This document shows, piece by piece, positions 35,701 to 47,039 of a stretch of 64,000 nucleotides of DNA. The position numbers and the translations under genes were made by a program. The first letter of the stretch is position 1, and each line of letters begins with the position of its first letter. The stretch spans positions 92,501 through 156,500 of the forward strand of contig CAJQUW010014366.1 of the NCBI GenBank assembly GCA_907163375.1, read 5' to 3'. The stretch is from Prostheceraeus crozeri (lineage: Eukaryota; Platyhelminthes; Polycladida; Euryleptidae). The notes beneath the pieces were generated by a model. It was not told the DNA's origin, did no database searches, and saw only the letters and a list, made by a program, of their open reading frames with translations.

Positions 35701-38700
35701 GCAGTCACCTAAAAAGAAAAAAATACAGAAAAATTGGGTTACGAAACCGTTTCTATCTGTCAATGTAGCCTATATAATGGACGAGCCACAAACGATTTCT
35801 TCCTAAATTCGCGCACAAAGGTGAAATTACATGAATTTGTATATTTTGACACGTTGAAGTTGTCTGCCATGTGTTTCACATAGAGTCTACCAAAAAAAAA
35901 CAGAAGCTTTAACGTTCCTCCATACTCACTCTAGAATGTAGCCGGGTGACGAAGCGCCCCATTTGTCCAACCGATGCGCAATTTCGTCGCCTTCCTTTAC
36001 CCAATGGATGCACCATGTAGTACTCTACCGCTTGTTTTAATTGCTGAAGGGACAAAAGGGGACAAAATCAATGAAATTCTGGAAATACACAATGCTATAC
36101 TCATGATGAAAATTCTCATAATCATCACACATTAAATTATAATAAAATTCCTAACGAGGATTGATAACGCTCACCAATCCATTGGATTAACTATTTCTGA
36201 AAATAATTCAATGTAGCTTTTCCTTGGAAGCGTATTAAAATTGATCAGTCTTGACAAGTTTACATGTAGACCAGTATAATGAGAAATTTGAAGTCAACAT
36301 CACTAATACAAACTCTAAACATCCTTTCAAATACTTTCTACGAAATTTAAAAAGGAGAATATACTTTATACATGGGCCACGGAAGTAAAATGGACTTTTA
36401 CAAGGAAAATGGAATACAAATGAAGATTGTCTGTTGGCTACTTTACTAACTAAGGCATAAAACATGATACTGTGGAAAATCAGTCATCAGCAGGCGCTCG
36501 TCCAGTATATTAATATGACATTTATGCAAAGACAAATTAATTTATTAGGATTGATTACTTACGAATATACGGTGTATAAATGAATTAGCATCTAATCGTA
36601 AGTTTTAGTTTCCTCATTTCTTAATTGCGACCATTGCTTAACGAAACCTGCGTGACAAATATGAATTTTAGTTAACTATTAATAAAAATTACTTCACAAA
36701 TAATAATTTGAAAATTCATTACCTGTCGCCACTTTATCTCTTCATCAGTGAACTTTTGAGGCAATTTCCTGTCCGATTTTTTTGACGGATCCATCAATCC
36801 CCTGCCATAGGTTGCAGTCATCCTCGCCAACCGGCTATCCCGTAGGGGATCAGGTGTCTCTTCAACCTGAAGGCAAACAAAACAACACGACTTAGATGAG
36901 TGAATGTACGTGTAGTCGTGTACATACATTATGTGATGACTGGATAGACAAAGTAAAGTTAATGTGAAACACCAAGACCTTTACAGAAACACTATAAAGT
37001 TAGTATCAAACATGCACAAACAACGAATGCGTTCTTACATCTTCAGTCTGCGGCATGTTGAAATTCGAGATGACCGCGGCTTCCGGATGGCACTGGGTCA
37101 TGTGCAGTCGGACATTTGCTTTCTGAAAGAAAAGTAAAGGAAATGTTGTCAAAGATTTTCTTCAGTAAGATTACCTATAACTTCATGTTTCAATTTTTGG
37201 AAAAGCCAACAATGGCTATTAAATTTAGACTGTTTCAAATAGCGTAGCACTTTAAAACGATAAATAATTATTTTAATCTTAATGTGATTGGGAAGTTCAA
37301 TAAAACTGGCGACGTAAATGCACTTAGAAAGTAACTTGAATCAAAGACAAGTGACACAGTTTTTAACTTGAATAATCATACTGATGAAACTGTTAACTAT
37401 AATTCATCTGAGCATATGATTTCTACATATTGCCGGACAATATTGCTCTAAGTTGCAATATTGCTCGGTAAATGCCATGCATTTCCTATGGAATGAAAAA
37501 GTCCATTGTGTCCGCTAACGGATATGGTACGGTACATTACAAGATCCATGAGAAGATTCATGATATTCTAAGACTTATAAATTACTTCAGCTATATCTTG
37601 GATGAATTATAATAGGAATATTGTCATAGTTCTATCGGACACACTGCTGCGACTCTGATATTTAGAAAATCCCAATCTCGAGATCTCGCATCGAGATTTC
37701 TATGTTTGATGCGGAATAGGCAGTGTAGACCTCACATCGATACACAACTGTAAATTTATACCCATAGAGTCGAAATATCATTGTAATTTTAGATAGTCGT
37801 CTGTAGTCGTCTCGTCAGTGAATGAATTGACATGAAATTTACATTTTTAATCCTACTGATCACACCACAACTGACCATACATCAACGCTCTGTGCCAATT
37901 TTATCTACTGAAGACATATTTTTGCTTGGTATGAAATTTTTGAAATTAAGTATTGTCATCAATGAATAAAAACGTGTTCAATGTTGTTGAGCAATAACTT
38001 TACTGTAAATTTATCCAAGTGGATACTTTTTGTATACACTTAAGCTATCAAATTACGGCATGCATTACACTTACCAAGGCGTCTATAACTATACTTACCA
38101 ATTCGTGGCAAACAGCACACTCATGAAGGAAGCGGTGAGGGTTCTTGGACGGTCTGCCATAGCAAGAAGCTACGAACGTTTGTATTTCTATCTCCGGTAT
38201 ACTGTGCGATCTGAGATGTCGACGCAGATTCTTACTCGTCATCTTTCTGCCGCATTTGATGCATTCTACTACCGATCTGGAGTATTCCTGCCCCTTTATT
38301 GTCACTTTCTCCTTTTCCGAATCTGTTCAGAATTAAACATAGGAATTTCGTCAGTTTCAATAAAGAACTCGTAATATGTATGTATGCGTAATATATCTGT
38401 AGTTGCCAACTTTAATTTGCATGTAGGCCTATTAATTGAATTACTCATATTTTTGTTATGACAAATATATCATTACTATCATTAGTAACCTAAGGATAGG
38501 ACAATAGTAACGATAAGCTGATATGCTAAAATTCAACCATTATTATTTAGAAATATTCAACTATTAGCACAGTCATCCAGTACTTATAAATAATTGAAAT
38601 ATATTTCACTGAAATTGTTATAGACTTACTCGATGCATGCGGTACAACAACCAACTTTGATTTCGCATCATGACGTGTGTGGACGTAATATCGCTCCATA

Positions 38701-38702
38701 AT
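29539..38702 (-). CDS. C2H2 zinc-finger protein with tyrosine-recombinase-like C-terminal domain
   Basis: Twelve exons on the minus strand join in phase, each with an AG acceptor and a GT donor: 38702-38630, 38322-38099, 37122-37039, 36866-36723, 36043-35930, 35708-35573, 34618-34470, 33567-33458, 33053-32899, 32449-32238, 31569-31410 and 29774-29539. The likely start is the ATG at 38699. Visible domains: finger 1 C44-x2-C47-x11-H59-x3-H63; finger 2 C92-x2-C95-x9-H105-x4-H110, split by an intron; a linker of about 230 residues; then a tyrosine recombinase (phage-integrase-type) fold. Candidate catalytic residues are Arg360 (LNPVR), Lys399 (GQHKS), Arg478 or 479 (SDYRR), His501 (LHS) and Tyr510 (KRFY), with the canonical nine-residue His-Tyr spacing. 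The usual His of HxxR is Asp here. An in-frame TAA follows Tyr510. The role is unknown; such domains can be domesticated transposon recombinases. It is not a compact intronless mobile copy. Confidence 0.8.
30262..30320 (-). ncRNA. Candidate hammerhead ribozyme in an intron
   Basis: The minus strand has CUGACGA (30296-30302), a 6-bp stem II (GAUCGU with ACGGUC), GAA, the palindrome AGAUCU (stem III), then C as cleavage base. GACAA pairs with UUGUC upstream (30309-30313), leaving an internal loop in stem I. All core positions fit CUGANGA...GAA. A poly(A)-like run follows, as at the 3' end of a retroelement. It lies in the last intron of the zinc-finger/recombinase gene, on the same strand. Confidence 0.55.
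31410..31569 (-). CDS. Recombinase catalytic exon with in-frame TAA
   Basis: This exon encodes the C-terminal recombinase segment: FNASDYRRAM, then LAKAMLHSEPVAKRFY, then TAA. After the TAA the same frame continues SALNSEVD to a strong donor (GTAAGT). Phase 1 at this donor matches the acceptor at 29774. Known recombinases of this kind usually continue with a helix after the Tyr, so the TAA may be a recent stop, a genuine terminator with a 3' UTR intron, or a readthrough site. Confidence 0.7.
31779..31902. repeat. Fold-back palindrome, ~60-bp arms
   Basis: ACATGTTTTTGCATTTG at the left recurs inverted (CAAATGCAAAACATGT) at the right. The centre GCATTCATCCGTTGATGAATGC is a near-perfect hairpin. 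A foldback MITE in an intron of the recombinase-like gene is the simplest explanation. Confidence 0.7.
33715..34435. mobile_element. Intronic MITE with ~120-bp terminal inverted repeats
   Basis: The left arm at about 33715-33835 (TTGTCCAACTCCAATTTCAC, then TGGAAAAGGTACCCAAGC) is repeated inverted at about 34300-34435. It shows no coding capacity. It lies between exons 7 and 8 of the recombinase-like gene. Confidence 0.65.
34900..35410 (+). mobile_element. Penelope-like element 3' end (GIY-YIG endonuclease) in an intron
   Basis: The plus strand encodes VIYSFRCGRGSTYIGRTSRP, then VRAREHIP, the GIY-YIG core with its Arg and His. A C-terminal segment (AISEHVLSCC, then ILRILEALFIRRDNPNLC) continues to a stop near 35264. 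One stop interrupts the frame shortly after the EH block. A decayed hammerhead motif lies about 100 bp downstream. Transcription would be antisense to the gene whose intron it occupies. Confidence 0.75.
35365..35405 (+). ncRNA. Decayed hammerhead ribozyme of the intronic PLE
   Basis: ACCU pairs with AGGU (stem I). Between them are UUGACAA where CUGACGA is expected (two transition changes), a GAC/GUC stem II, GAA, the palindrome ACAUGU and C. The architecture is intact but the core is mutated, so it should be inactive. Confidence 0.45.
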
Positions 38703-40660
38703 CTGCAAATAAGTAAATTAATTATCAAGGGTTAATCACTAATTTCAGGATTTCCAATAAATTCTTCGACGTAGTTTTGTTATAGACTAACCTAACAGCA
38801 ATTTCTTTGTTTTTCAATCCAAGTTTTTCTACATCGTTTCCTTTATATTGGTTGGATGTCAATGAAATTTCAGTTCCTAACTCAGGGTAGGTCCCTTATA
38901 TTACCAGCACACCACAACAACGAATATATAAGGATTTCTCATAACTAAGGTACAAAAATAAGAAGTTATAAGGAGTAAAGTAAACAGATGGCACTTCTTG
39001 CATTGAAGCTGTAGATCTCGACTTGGGTTGCTGTGTAATAAGCAACATATTCCTGGAGAACGCATACTGCTTCCTTTCATACGTATCAAGACCGTTTTTA
39101 ATTCAAGGCATTTAATTCACGCATAATTTCACCGGGAACTTTTAGGCCGATGTGTCGAATATCATGGCTTAGTGTCGTATTACCTGTAGTAATTTATTCT
39201 CCAAGTAGAAATCTTGTATTCTGAACGAGTACTTTGATATAGTGTAGTTACATCTTCTGAATGTTTATCATATGCTGGAGATATGTGCTTTAGGTTATAT
39301 AAGCGCCGTAGAAATCAATGTAACATAAAAAATGAACTCATCAAAATACAATTTTTACTAATGAAAGTATATCTACGTGCTGTACTGTACAAACATATAG
39401 CAAAAGCAGATTTACTTCTTCGAAAGCTTTTTGACTTTTCTCTTCGTTTTCGCATTACTTTTCTTTTCAGCAATATCTCTGTTTTTCTACTTAGGGAAAA
39501 CCATTAACCCATTAGTTCCTGAATTTCCAAGTATTGTTTTCTCTTATTTTTACTATCCATTTCCATAGAAATACTATCATGGTTTTTCAATAGTAAAAGA
39601 TGAAACTTTTTAAGAGATGCAATTTATATTGCGGCAATCATTTTATACTGGAACAGCAGTATGCAAACATTTTTTTACATTATCCACTGGATGATTGCAA
39701 GCCATTTCCAAGTAGGAAGAAAACGTGTTGCTTACTGTGAGGTATAGACATATCTAAATAGACTTTGTATTTTTCTTGCAGTAAAAAATGTGTGCAGTAA
39801 ATTGCAGAATTTAACTTGTTGTAAATGTGTTTTTAGACATAGAGTGAAAATGAAAGCTAAGTGACTCTTGCTCATTCGATTTGCGTCCTCATCAGACATA
39901 GCAGCTATCCGAAGAATGTGGAATACATATCAGTTTGAAATTAACAGCGTACAATATAGAATATTTAAAACATGAAGTTTTGGGGTGGAAGGGTGTGTTA
40001 TCTTAAAATGCCTTCATTCAGGTCAATGCAAAACCTGCCCTAAACTCGCGCCCCTCAGTCTTTCATTGTTCCATATACGTACATGTACGCGTATACTAAA
40101 GGATTTGTTTTTGACATTTCTGTAATTTTTCTGATCAGGTATTTGGCCAATAAGCGGGTAATAACTCCTGATCAAACATGCTTAAGGGTTCGATCGAAAT
40201 GTGTGAAATAGAGTATGATTTCTATAATCTACATCCCAAACCTTGTCGATTAATCATCTTCCACTGTAGTTTAAAATTCAAAATTCATTAAGGCAAAAAA
40301 ATTTCTTTTATTTTACTTTCCTATATGGAGTAGAAATATGACAAATTAGCAGAGATTTTTGATTATGATAACACGACCGTGAAGATAATAAGAGAGGATT
40401 AATATATGTAATTGGCTTATAAAATAGTAATTAGTCGCACCTACTTAATTCTTTACTCAATAATGAATAATGGACGTTCATTTACATTAAAAGCAATCAG
40501 ACAGGGTTTATTGCATTGGTTATTCTTTGGAAATGCGCACTTGAAGAACTACATAGACCTGCAGATCTAAGTTGATTTAAAAATGAGACATAATTTTCTT
40601 TAAGCAGTATATTTATTCATCATTTATTAAGCATTTTATTCTTAAGCATTTATTTTTCAA
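38703..40660. other. 5' flank of the zinc-finger/recombinase gene; no other gene seen
   Basis: This stretch should contain the promoter and any 5' untranslated exon of the minus-strand gene, because its first coding exon has an acceptor just upstream. No core promoter element could be assigned. The open frame 39283-39507 (+) has no motif. Confidence 0.35.
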
Positions 40661-40661
40661 A

Positions 40662-40762
40662 AAAACAAAGGTTGCAGTTAGCCAAGCTGCTGTAATTAGA
40701 TCTAAAAAAATTAATTAATTAAATCTAGTTTCAGCAGCTTGGCTAATTACAACCTTTGTTTT
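40662..40762. repeat. Fold-back palindrome, ~40-bp arms
   Basis: AACAAAGGTTGCAGTTAGCC at the left pairs with GGCTAATTACAACCTTTGTT at the right, around an AATTAATTAATT centre. It has no coding capacity. Confidence 0.65.
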
Positions 40763-40906
40763 CCTGATTTAAAAATGCTAAGCATGCGTTTACGTTGGAC
40801 TAATTTCCTAATTATTTATATTTCATGTTTATGTATTTCATCATAAATGCAAAGTGATGAAGAGGTAATGCCCCCCCCCCAAATACACTAGCAGTGCAAA
40901 CTTTAC

Positions 40907-41789
40907 TCATAATACGTTAATTCTACAATATCGAGGAAGATCAATCTTACTTTCTTTGTGAAGGATGTTTGACGCATGATTCGAATTCCTCCGCGGGCTA
41001 TTTGGCTCATTTCCAAGTTCAAAGTCATTAAATTTTGAGATATCAGAGATGGAATAATTTTTCAAAAATGTAATCAACTTCTCAAGTTGGATGACTTTGT
41101 CAGAGAGATGTTCAAATAGTCTAGTAGAAATCTCTTTTGTAATATACAACAACAAAACATCCACGTTTTTTATAATTCTAAGTTGCCTGAATTGATCTAC
41201 CGATCTGAGGAGAAGGCACAGGAATACTGAGTGTCAGTTTGCAGAAATGATGAATTTCCTCAGTTGAAGGTGTAGAATAAGTGCAATTGCTCCAGAAACT
41301 ATCATCTGCTTCTGTTGGTAAACGAAACGAAGAAAAATCGAAAATTTCGTCGAGTTTATCATTAATTTCAAATTCTTGAATAGTCGAAGTATTAAAGCTC
41401 ACAATATTAGATCTTTTACGTTCTTCTGGACATCGCCGTTGAGGAGCAGATGGTTGAGGCTGTTATGAGCGAGGGTAGCTGAGAAGAACTGTTGGGACAG
41501 CGTCAGGTTTGGATTTTGGATTTTTATGTTCTGACTCTTTCTTTTCACCCATCCGACTCCTTAGTTGTTAAGAGTCGTGAGTGACGGACAGTGGATCGAA
41601 GTATTTGATGCAGACTGACATATTGTTGGTGAACCCGAGGTTTCCGCGTTTGGTGTGCAGGTGTGCAATCCAACGTTGTCGTAGTGCAGGATCCGATGAA
41701 AATTGAAAAGTTGAGACGTTGAAGTTTGATCTATGTGGGGTTTTATAATTGCTGGAGCAACCTGGGACACAACGAGGCATATTAAACAC
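40907..41789 (-). pseudogene. Decayed THAP-domain gene
   Basis: The minus strand opens with MPRCVPGC and continues through VSTFQF, RQRWIAHL and VCIKYFDP. This is the C2CH zinc-binding THAP fold: C-x4-C, the invariant Trp, and C-x2-(H) just before F-x-P, where Tyr replaces the usual His. In the same frame, after one stop, come KPDAVPTVLL (the conserved segment after THAP domains) and, after a second stop, a 70-residue acidic stretch. A last piece (41164-40907) lies in another frame. THAP domains bind DNA in host regulators and P-element-type transposases. In-frame stops and the lost zinc ligand mark this as a relic of one or the other. Confidence 0.65.
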
Positions 41790-42084
41790 TTAGTGAGTGA
41801 CTTCGATCACCGTGTGAACAATACAGTGCGAATAGCATGACTGTCGTCTATGAGTTAAACGATCACTCAGCACTGCCAGCACGCATCAATCGCACTGGCT
41901 TAAAACCTGATGACAAAAGACGCCAACGTGCTGCAGCTACTGTCGGTCAAAAACTTCCTGCTGTAGTGATCGGAAAGTGAGCGTGTCATAGTCTATACAC
42001 GTAACGCATCTTCATACTGTCATTCATGCTGTACTACCGGCCTTGATTCTTCCTCACTAGGAGTACATTTGATGCTGCAAAGTG
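41790..42084. other. No recognisable gene
   Basis: 5' flank of the THAP relic. Nothing is assigned. Confidence 0.3.
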
Positions 42085-42540
42085 CCAACCTAGTTGGATC
42101 AATAAGATGCTTTTGGCTATTGCACCAACCTAAATAAATTATCCAAATGCTTATCACCAGAACATAAATTGGCAATTTACCGCATTTTGTACCACGTGGA
42201 TTAGGGATTACCAATATATTTTCATCATAATATTGAATTACATACAACTTAGGCTTATAAAACTTAATACAATACTCATTTTATGATATTAGTATAATCA
42301 GGACATTGAAAAGGGATTGCTTGTTGAAAAATTGTCTCATTTATGTTTCATTACTTTAAGATATAATTCATCAATACGTTTGCATACGAGGTAAATGAAG
42401 TTTGTTGAGAAAAATATATTGGCTACTCAAATCCTCGCTGCACTAAAGACGGTATTTGAACTAATTTTTTGACGTTTATTAGGTGGGATCAATAGCCAAA
42501 TGATTCTTATTGATCCAACTAGGTTGGTGCGATAGCCACT
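42085..42540. repeat. Inverted repeat pair, probable MITE
   Basis: The left arm (CCTAGTTGGATCAATAAGAT, then TTTTGGCTATTG) recurs inverted at 42480-42535, with arms of about 50 bp. The interior is AT-rich and non-coding. Confidence 0.5.
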
Positions 42541-44395
42541 GCCTTGATGCTGAATGAGTTGGAAAAATATCGATTGGTGCATTGTCGCACGAACGTCACA
42601 GAATCCTTCAGTCAGTGATTGTGTTGTATGCAAAGTATTGGATTGGAAATTTCATTTGTTGCATTAACGTATGCGATGTCCTCCATTCATAAACGCTAAC
42701 ACAGATATTAAGGTAACGTTTTATTGGGAAACATGGGACATCGCGCGTTCCTTGAAATTTATGTCAACATGCTGCAAGCTACTGACGTATTTATCGAAAC
42801 TTCCCCATGTCATGTGGATTATTCCCTATCCTGCTTAATGAATGTAATTAAAGCTATCATTTGCCTAATACTAATTACATACCTCCTGCTTACATCATTA
42901 CGTCAAAATCTTTCCAACCTAATATGTTATTCAGATATAAGTGAAAAATAAAATACAGGGATATTCCTCATACTAGCTGTTCAAATTTGACAGTATGTTA
43001 TCAAGATTATCGTCTAAAACGTTATCACATGGAAAACCAGTAAACGTAACAGCTGATAAATTTGCGAATTTATCTTTCCGCCTCAGCACTATAGAGACGT
43101 TGTCTTTTGATAAATTTAAACACAGCATTCTTGGAAAATATAAAATTGTAGAAGTTATCCTTCAGTTTCCTTATTTTTATGAGTTGATGAGATATAAAAA
43201 GTGCTATTATTCATATCAAAAATAAAATTACAACGTCAAATTTGTATGATGTGGTGTGTAGTTGTAGGAACATTCTATCTGAAGAGTGTAATGCATTTCC
43301 CAACGTTATCAACTTGTATTACTAATCAAGTTACATTTCTAAATCTGGCTTAAAATGCATAAGTACTTGGACACAAAAATACTAGTATATATATTCTAAG
43401 ATTCTAAGAAACATGTGTTTCTCTGAAACGGCAAAAGAAGATAGCTGTGACGAAACATTTGTCTAATAGAATATATTTTGCTTATAGTTTGTTATGGTAA
43501 TTATTAGTAACGCATATCGGTGTTTTTCTCTCAATTATAAACATCCAATGACAATATTTAGGAAAATTAAGCTTGTTTCTGTACTAGTTTGACTATGTAA
43601 GGATGCTGCTGTGTTTCGGACTTGCTGAACATAGAATGATTCCTATTTTCACACTTTCTAACTTTTAAAACTATGTAATTGACTACTAAAAGCGTATATT
43701 TCCAAGCAACTTTCGGCGTTCCAAAGGTGTTGATGTTATCTGCCAACATCATTATAATGTTATGAATGTTTATAAGCAACTCAGCGATCATACAAGTCCA
43801 TCAGGAGGCAAAGAACTACAAAATCAACGGTTTCAAACTACATATATTGTCTAAATAGGCTACTTCCCGCATGAACTGAATAAAACAGACATCAGATTTC
43901 GCATTTTTGACCCAAATATAACATAATTATGTCAAAAAAGTTGCTTTGTAGATCATCATCCGAAATATTTTTATGAATTTCCAACTAGTCTAGACATGTG
44001 TATTAGATACATATACTAATATACCGATCTTCTGATCGAATTTTGCATACGGGTATATATATCATAATATCATTTTTTCTTCAATCAGTGATTGAGACTA
44101 AGGTTAAATATGTCAATAAAATCTTTTACCACAGTGAAAACCTATGATCTAACCCCATTCTGTGGACCCAACCCTGGCCAAAAATGACCGAATTTGACGA
44201 AAATCGCTTTTTTGGCTATTGGGTCCAATTGAGCAGCCGGTAAGGCACCAAATGAGTTCATTTTTAAGCGGAGTTGATGCCAAAGGTCTATATTTGCATA
44301 CTGTGTCACAAAAAAACTAGAGGTGAAATGATAAAAGCGGGTCAATTTGCGATTTCTTGGAACCTGTTGGTGTCGGTGAGGCAGGTTGAAGACTT

Positions 44396-44398
<3 letters not shown>
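42541..44398. other. No recognisable gene
   Basis: AT-rich spacer. An imperfect palindrome (GGACCCAAC...GTTGGGTCC-like) lies at about 44163-44225, and the inverted minisatellite unit at 44377-44398. Confidence 0.35.

Positions 44399-44446
<48 letters not shown>
44399..44446. repeat. (TA)n microsatellite
   Basis: About 24 uninterrupted TA dinucleotides. Confidence 0.95.
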
Positions 44447-44448
<2 letters not shown>

Positions 44449-44760
44449 GACAAGTCTGGTCGCTAGATCATTCATTCCGTTGAGAATGGAAGTTGATAAC
44501 ACAACAAAACAATCTGTCTCCTTGTTGTTCTGCAGTATGGAATCAACACTCGGTTGTTTCACTTGTTACAAAAATATCATACAAGGGATGCTTCATATCT
44601 TGACATTTTTCAAAAAGTTTTTTGATAGGTATTCAAGCCAGTGTTGGCTATTTGCCCTCTAAAACTGGCTTTTTGACACTAAGACCGGATAAAACTAAAA
44701 TTTCGAAAAATCAATATTTTTTCACGAAATGATCGACAGCAAGTTGGGGTTGAGCATCAC

Positions 44761-45117
44761 TTTTCTTGTGCCTTTAGAACAAATGCACACTTCAGCACCA
44801 TTGACCCATTACTTCATGTAACAGAAGTTGTTAGATAGTCCCAGAATTATCATCAAATGAATGAAAAAAATGAAAATAGATAAATGAAATGAATAAATGA
44901 TAAATGAATGAAACTAGTTTATACATAGAACTAAATTAAGCTCTGCCCTTTTCTTGTGCCTTTAGAACAAATGTAGACTGCAGCACCATTTTGACCAATT
45001 ACTTCATGTAACAGAAGTTGTTAGATAGTCCCAAAATTATCATCAAATGAATGAAAAAAATGAAAATAGATAAATGATAAATGAATGAAACTAGTTTATA
45101 CATAGAACTAAATTAGG
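44761..45117. repeat. Tandem duplication of a ~187-bp unit
   Basis: The sequence from 44761 (TTTTCTTGTGCCTTTAGAAC) is repeated from 44949 to about 45117. The second copy lacks part of an internal AATGAATAAATGA-type run and has only a few substitutions. It is a recent local duplication and shows no coding potential. Confidence 0.85.
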
Positions 45118-45119
45118 CA

Positions 45120-45894
45120 TTTACCACTTTCTTCATGTGGACGAGCTTCGATAATCCCACTGTCATTCTTCTGTGTTGAGTGTTCAGCAAGAATGCAGAG
45201 TGTATTTTAATGGTAGCTTAGATTTCATCAGATCTAGATTTGAACCCAGTTCTCATGAACGTAGAGAGATCACTCCATCAAAGAGCCTCTGCATCGGAAA
45301 ATCTCAGCTCCCAAATCAAGCAATGTGCAACAGTCAATTAGAATACATTTCTGCTTTTTTTTAGAAACATACTAAATGTATTAATGCTTGTGACTGATGG
45401 AGCAGAAAATCATGATTTGGACGAAATAATAATTAAATAGCATAGTTCGCAGCAGAAATCTTGATAAAGTAAGGTATTGTGTATGTCTGAACAGCTTCAG
45501 TTACAATCTCTCCAAAAGAACATTTTCAGTAAGTTATAAAATTGATCGTTGTTGATAGAATCTGAGAGCGACAAAGAATAGTGATATTCAAGTTTGTTTA
45601 AAGTTCTTCGAATTTCCATATTTTGAGCTCAAATCAAAACTTTACTTTCGGTATAAAATTCATTCACCTTATCTTCTAAATATGTGAGGGTAAATTGCCA
45701 TGACAGCAAAAATGTTGAAAGGCAATCATTTTCAATCTAGTCCTGGGAGTGCAGGATAAATTCCATAGAAATATTCGTGTGATCACAATGGCTATGGGAC
45801 GTTTGCCACAGATTTAGAAGACAAGCTATTCTATGAGATCAGGCAGGTTAATCGTAGAAATGCGAGGCCAGATTTCTACATTTTCTTGCCTTTC
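45120..45894. other. No recognisable gene
   Basis: AT-rich spacer before the IS630-like transposon. Confidence 0.3.
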
Positions 45895-45896
45895 TA

Positions 45897-46142
45897 CAGT
45901 CTGTTGAATTCAAGTTTCCATTCATTGAATCCAAGATTCGATATCCAATGTTCAACTTTCAATAACACAGATTCATGTTTCGATAACTATGATTCAACTT
46001 TCCATAATGATAGATTCAAGATTCCATATCATGGATTCAAGTTTCCATGATTTTTTTATCAAATTGGTTCACACAATTCTTCACATAATTTTCATTTCTA
46101 TGAATATATGCGGATGACTTGGATCTCTATAGAACTTCAAAA
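45897..46142 (+). repeat. Left ~245-bp terminal inverted repeat of the IS630-like transposon
   Basis: It starts CAGTCTGTTGAATTC after a TA. The outer ~145 bp consists of five or six loosely repeated 27-29 bp units of the form GATTCAAGTTTCCAT. By eye it differs from the right arm at about one position. Confidence 0.9.
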
Positions 46143-47036
46143 TTAACATATTGTCAAAAAATCATCTTCACGCGCGAATTCCGATGCAGTGTCTACACCT
46201 TTTTCAAGTTTGATTTCAGAAGTTTTAACTTCATTTTCTGAACTTCTAACTTTGCCTTAAGATTTTTTGATTTTGATCTCAGAACTTCTAACTTTGACTT
46301 CAGAAATTGTCAATTTGCTGCTACTTTTCATCTTTAAACCACTGTGTAGCAAAAAGATGAATGTCATTTTTAAATTTTGATTATACATATTTTATTTCAT
46401 TAATTATATTCGCAGTTTCATGTCATATGAAGCACAGAGCAGACTGCTGTATTATCATATGTATAATCTTATCAAATTCAAGTATAATACAGCAAACAGA
46501 AAACACAAGCAAAAAAATCACCAGAAGGTCAAGTTCCAGGATTTAGACTTTACCCGTTCAAGACGGCTGGGAAGAATGGAGACAGTCTTGGAATGTCAAT
46601 TTAGTGGAAGCTTCGTCAATTTTTGATTCAAGGTATATTAACCTCAAAGGTCTATAGCTCCATGGCCCATCCCAGTGGCACATGTGTACAAATGTCTTTC
46701 AAGTATTTGATAACAGTATATTTGAATATTGTATGCGTTTAATATTTGAATGAGTGTTGACTATTGACTTGTTGCTAATTGATTCTATACTTATTTGCGA
46801 TAATTACATGTCAGCTACTTTTCTCAAACAATTTGTAAAATAATTATTTATTTGATTATAATCTGCACTTAGCTCCAATTGCTATATTTTTGCTAAATTT
46901 GTTTCTGACCCATGCAGTTCCTTTTTTCATCTCTCCATGCGATGATTCTTGTGTCTATAAAACAATTCATGAAAGTACATGCTATGTAATGCAGAATATA
47001 AACATGCAATTGTGCGGTACTATGGAACACTGCCAG
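46143..47036. other. Non-coding interior of the IS630-like transposon
   Basis: This holds degenerate copies of GAACTTCTAACTTTGA-like sequence at 46200-46320 and no open frame with a motif. Confidence 0.4.
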
Positions 47037-47039
47037 AAA

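Noticed and set aside
38030-38374. A 114-residue plus-strand open frame
   Set aside because: It is the antisense shadow of the zinc-finger exon, which has splice sites and motifs.
39880-39910. CTGATGAGGACG on the minus strand as a hammerhead core
   Set aside because: The A that closes stem III is missing and stem II is poor.
40130-40215. A hammerhead-like string CCTGATCA...GATCGAAATG
   Set aside because: The core lacks the G of CUGANGA and no stem I or III is convincing.
43430-43480. GACGAAACATTTGTC as a hammerhead 3' half
   Set aside because: No CUGANGA core lies at the right distance upstream.
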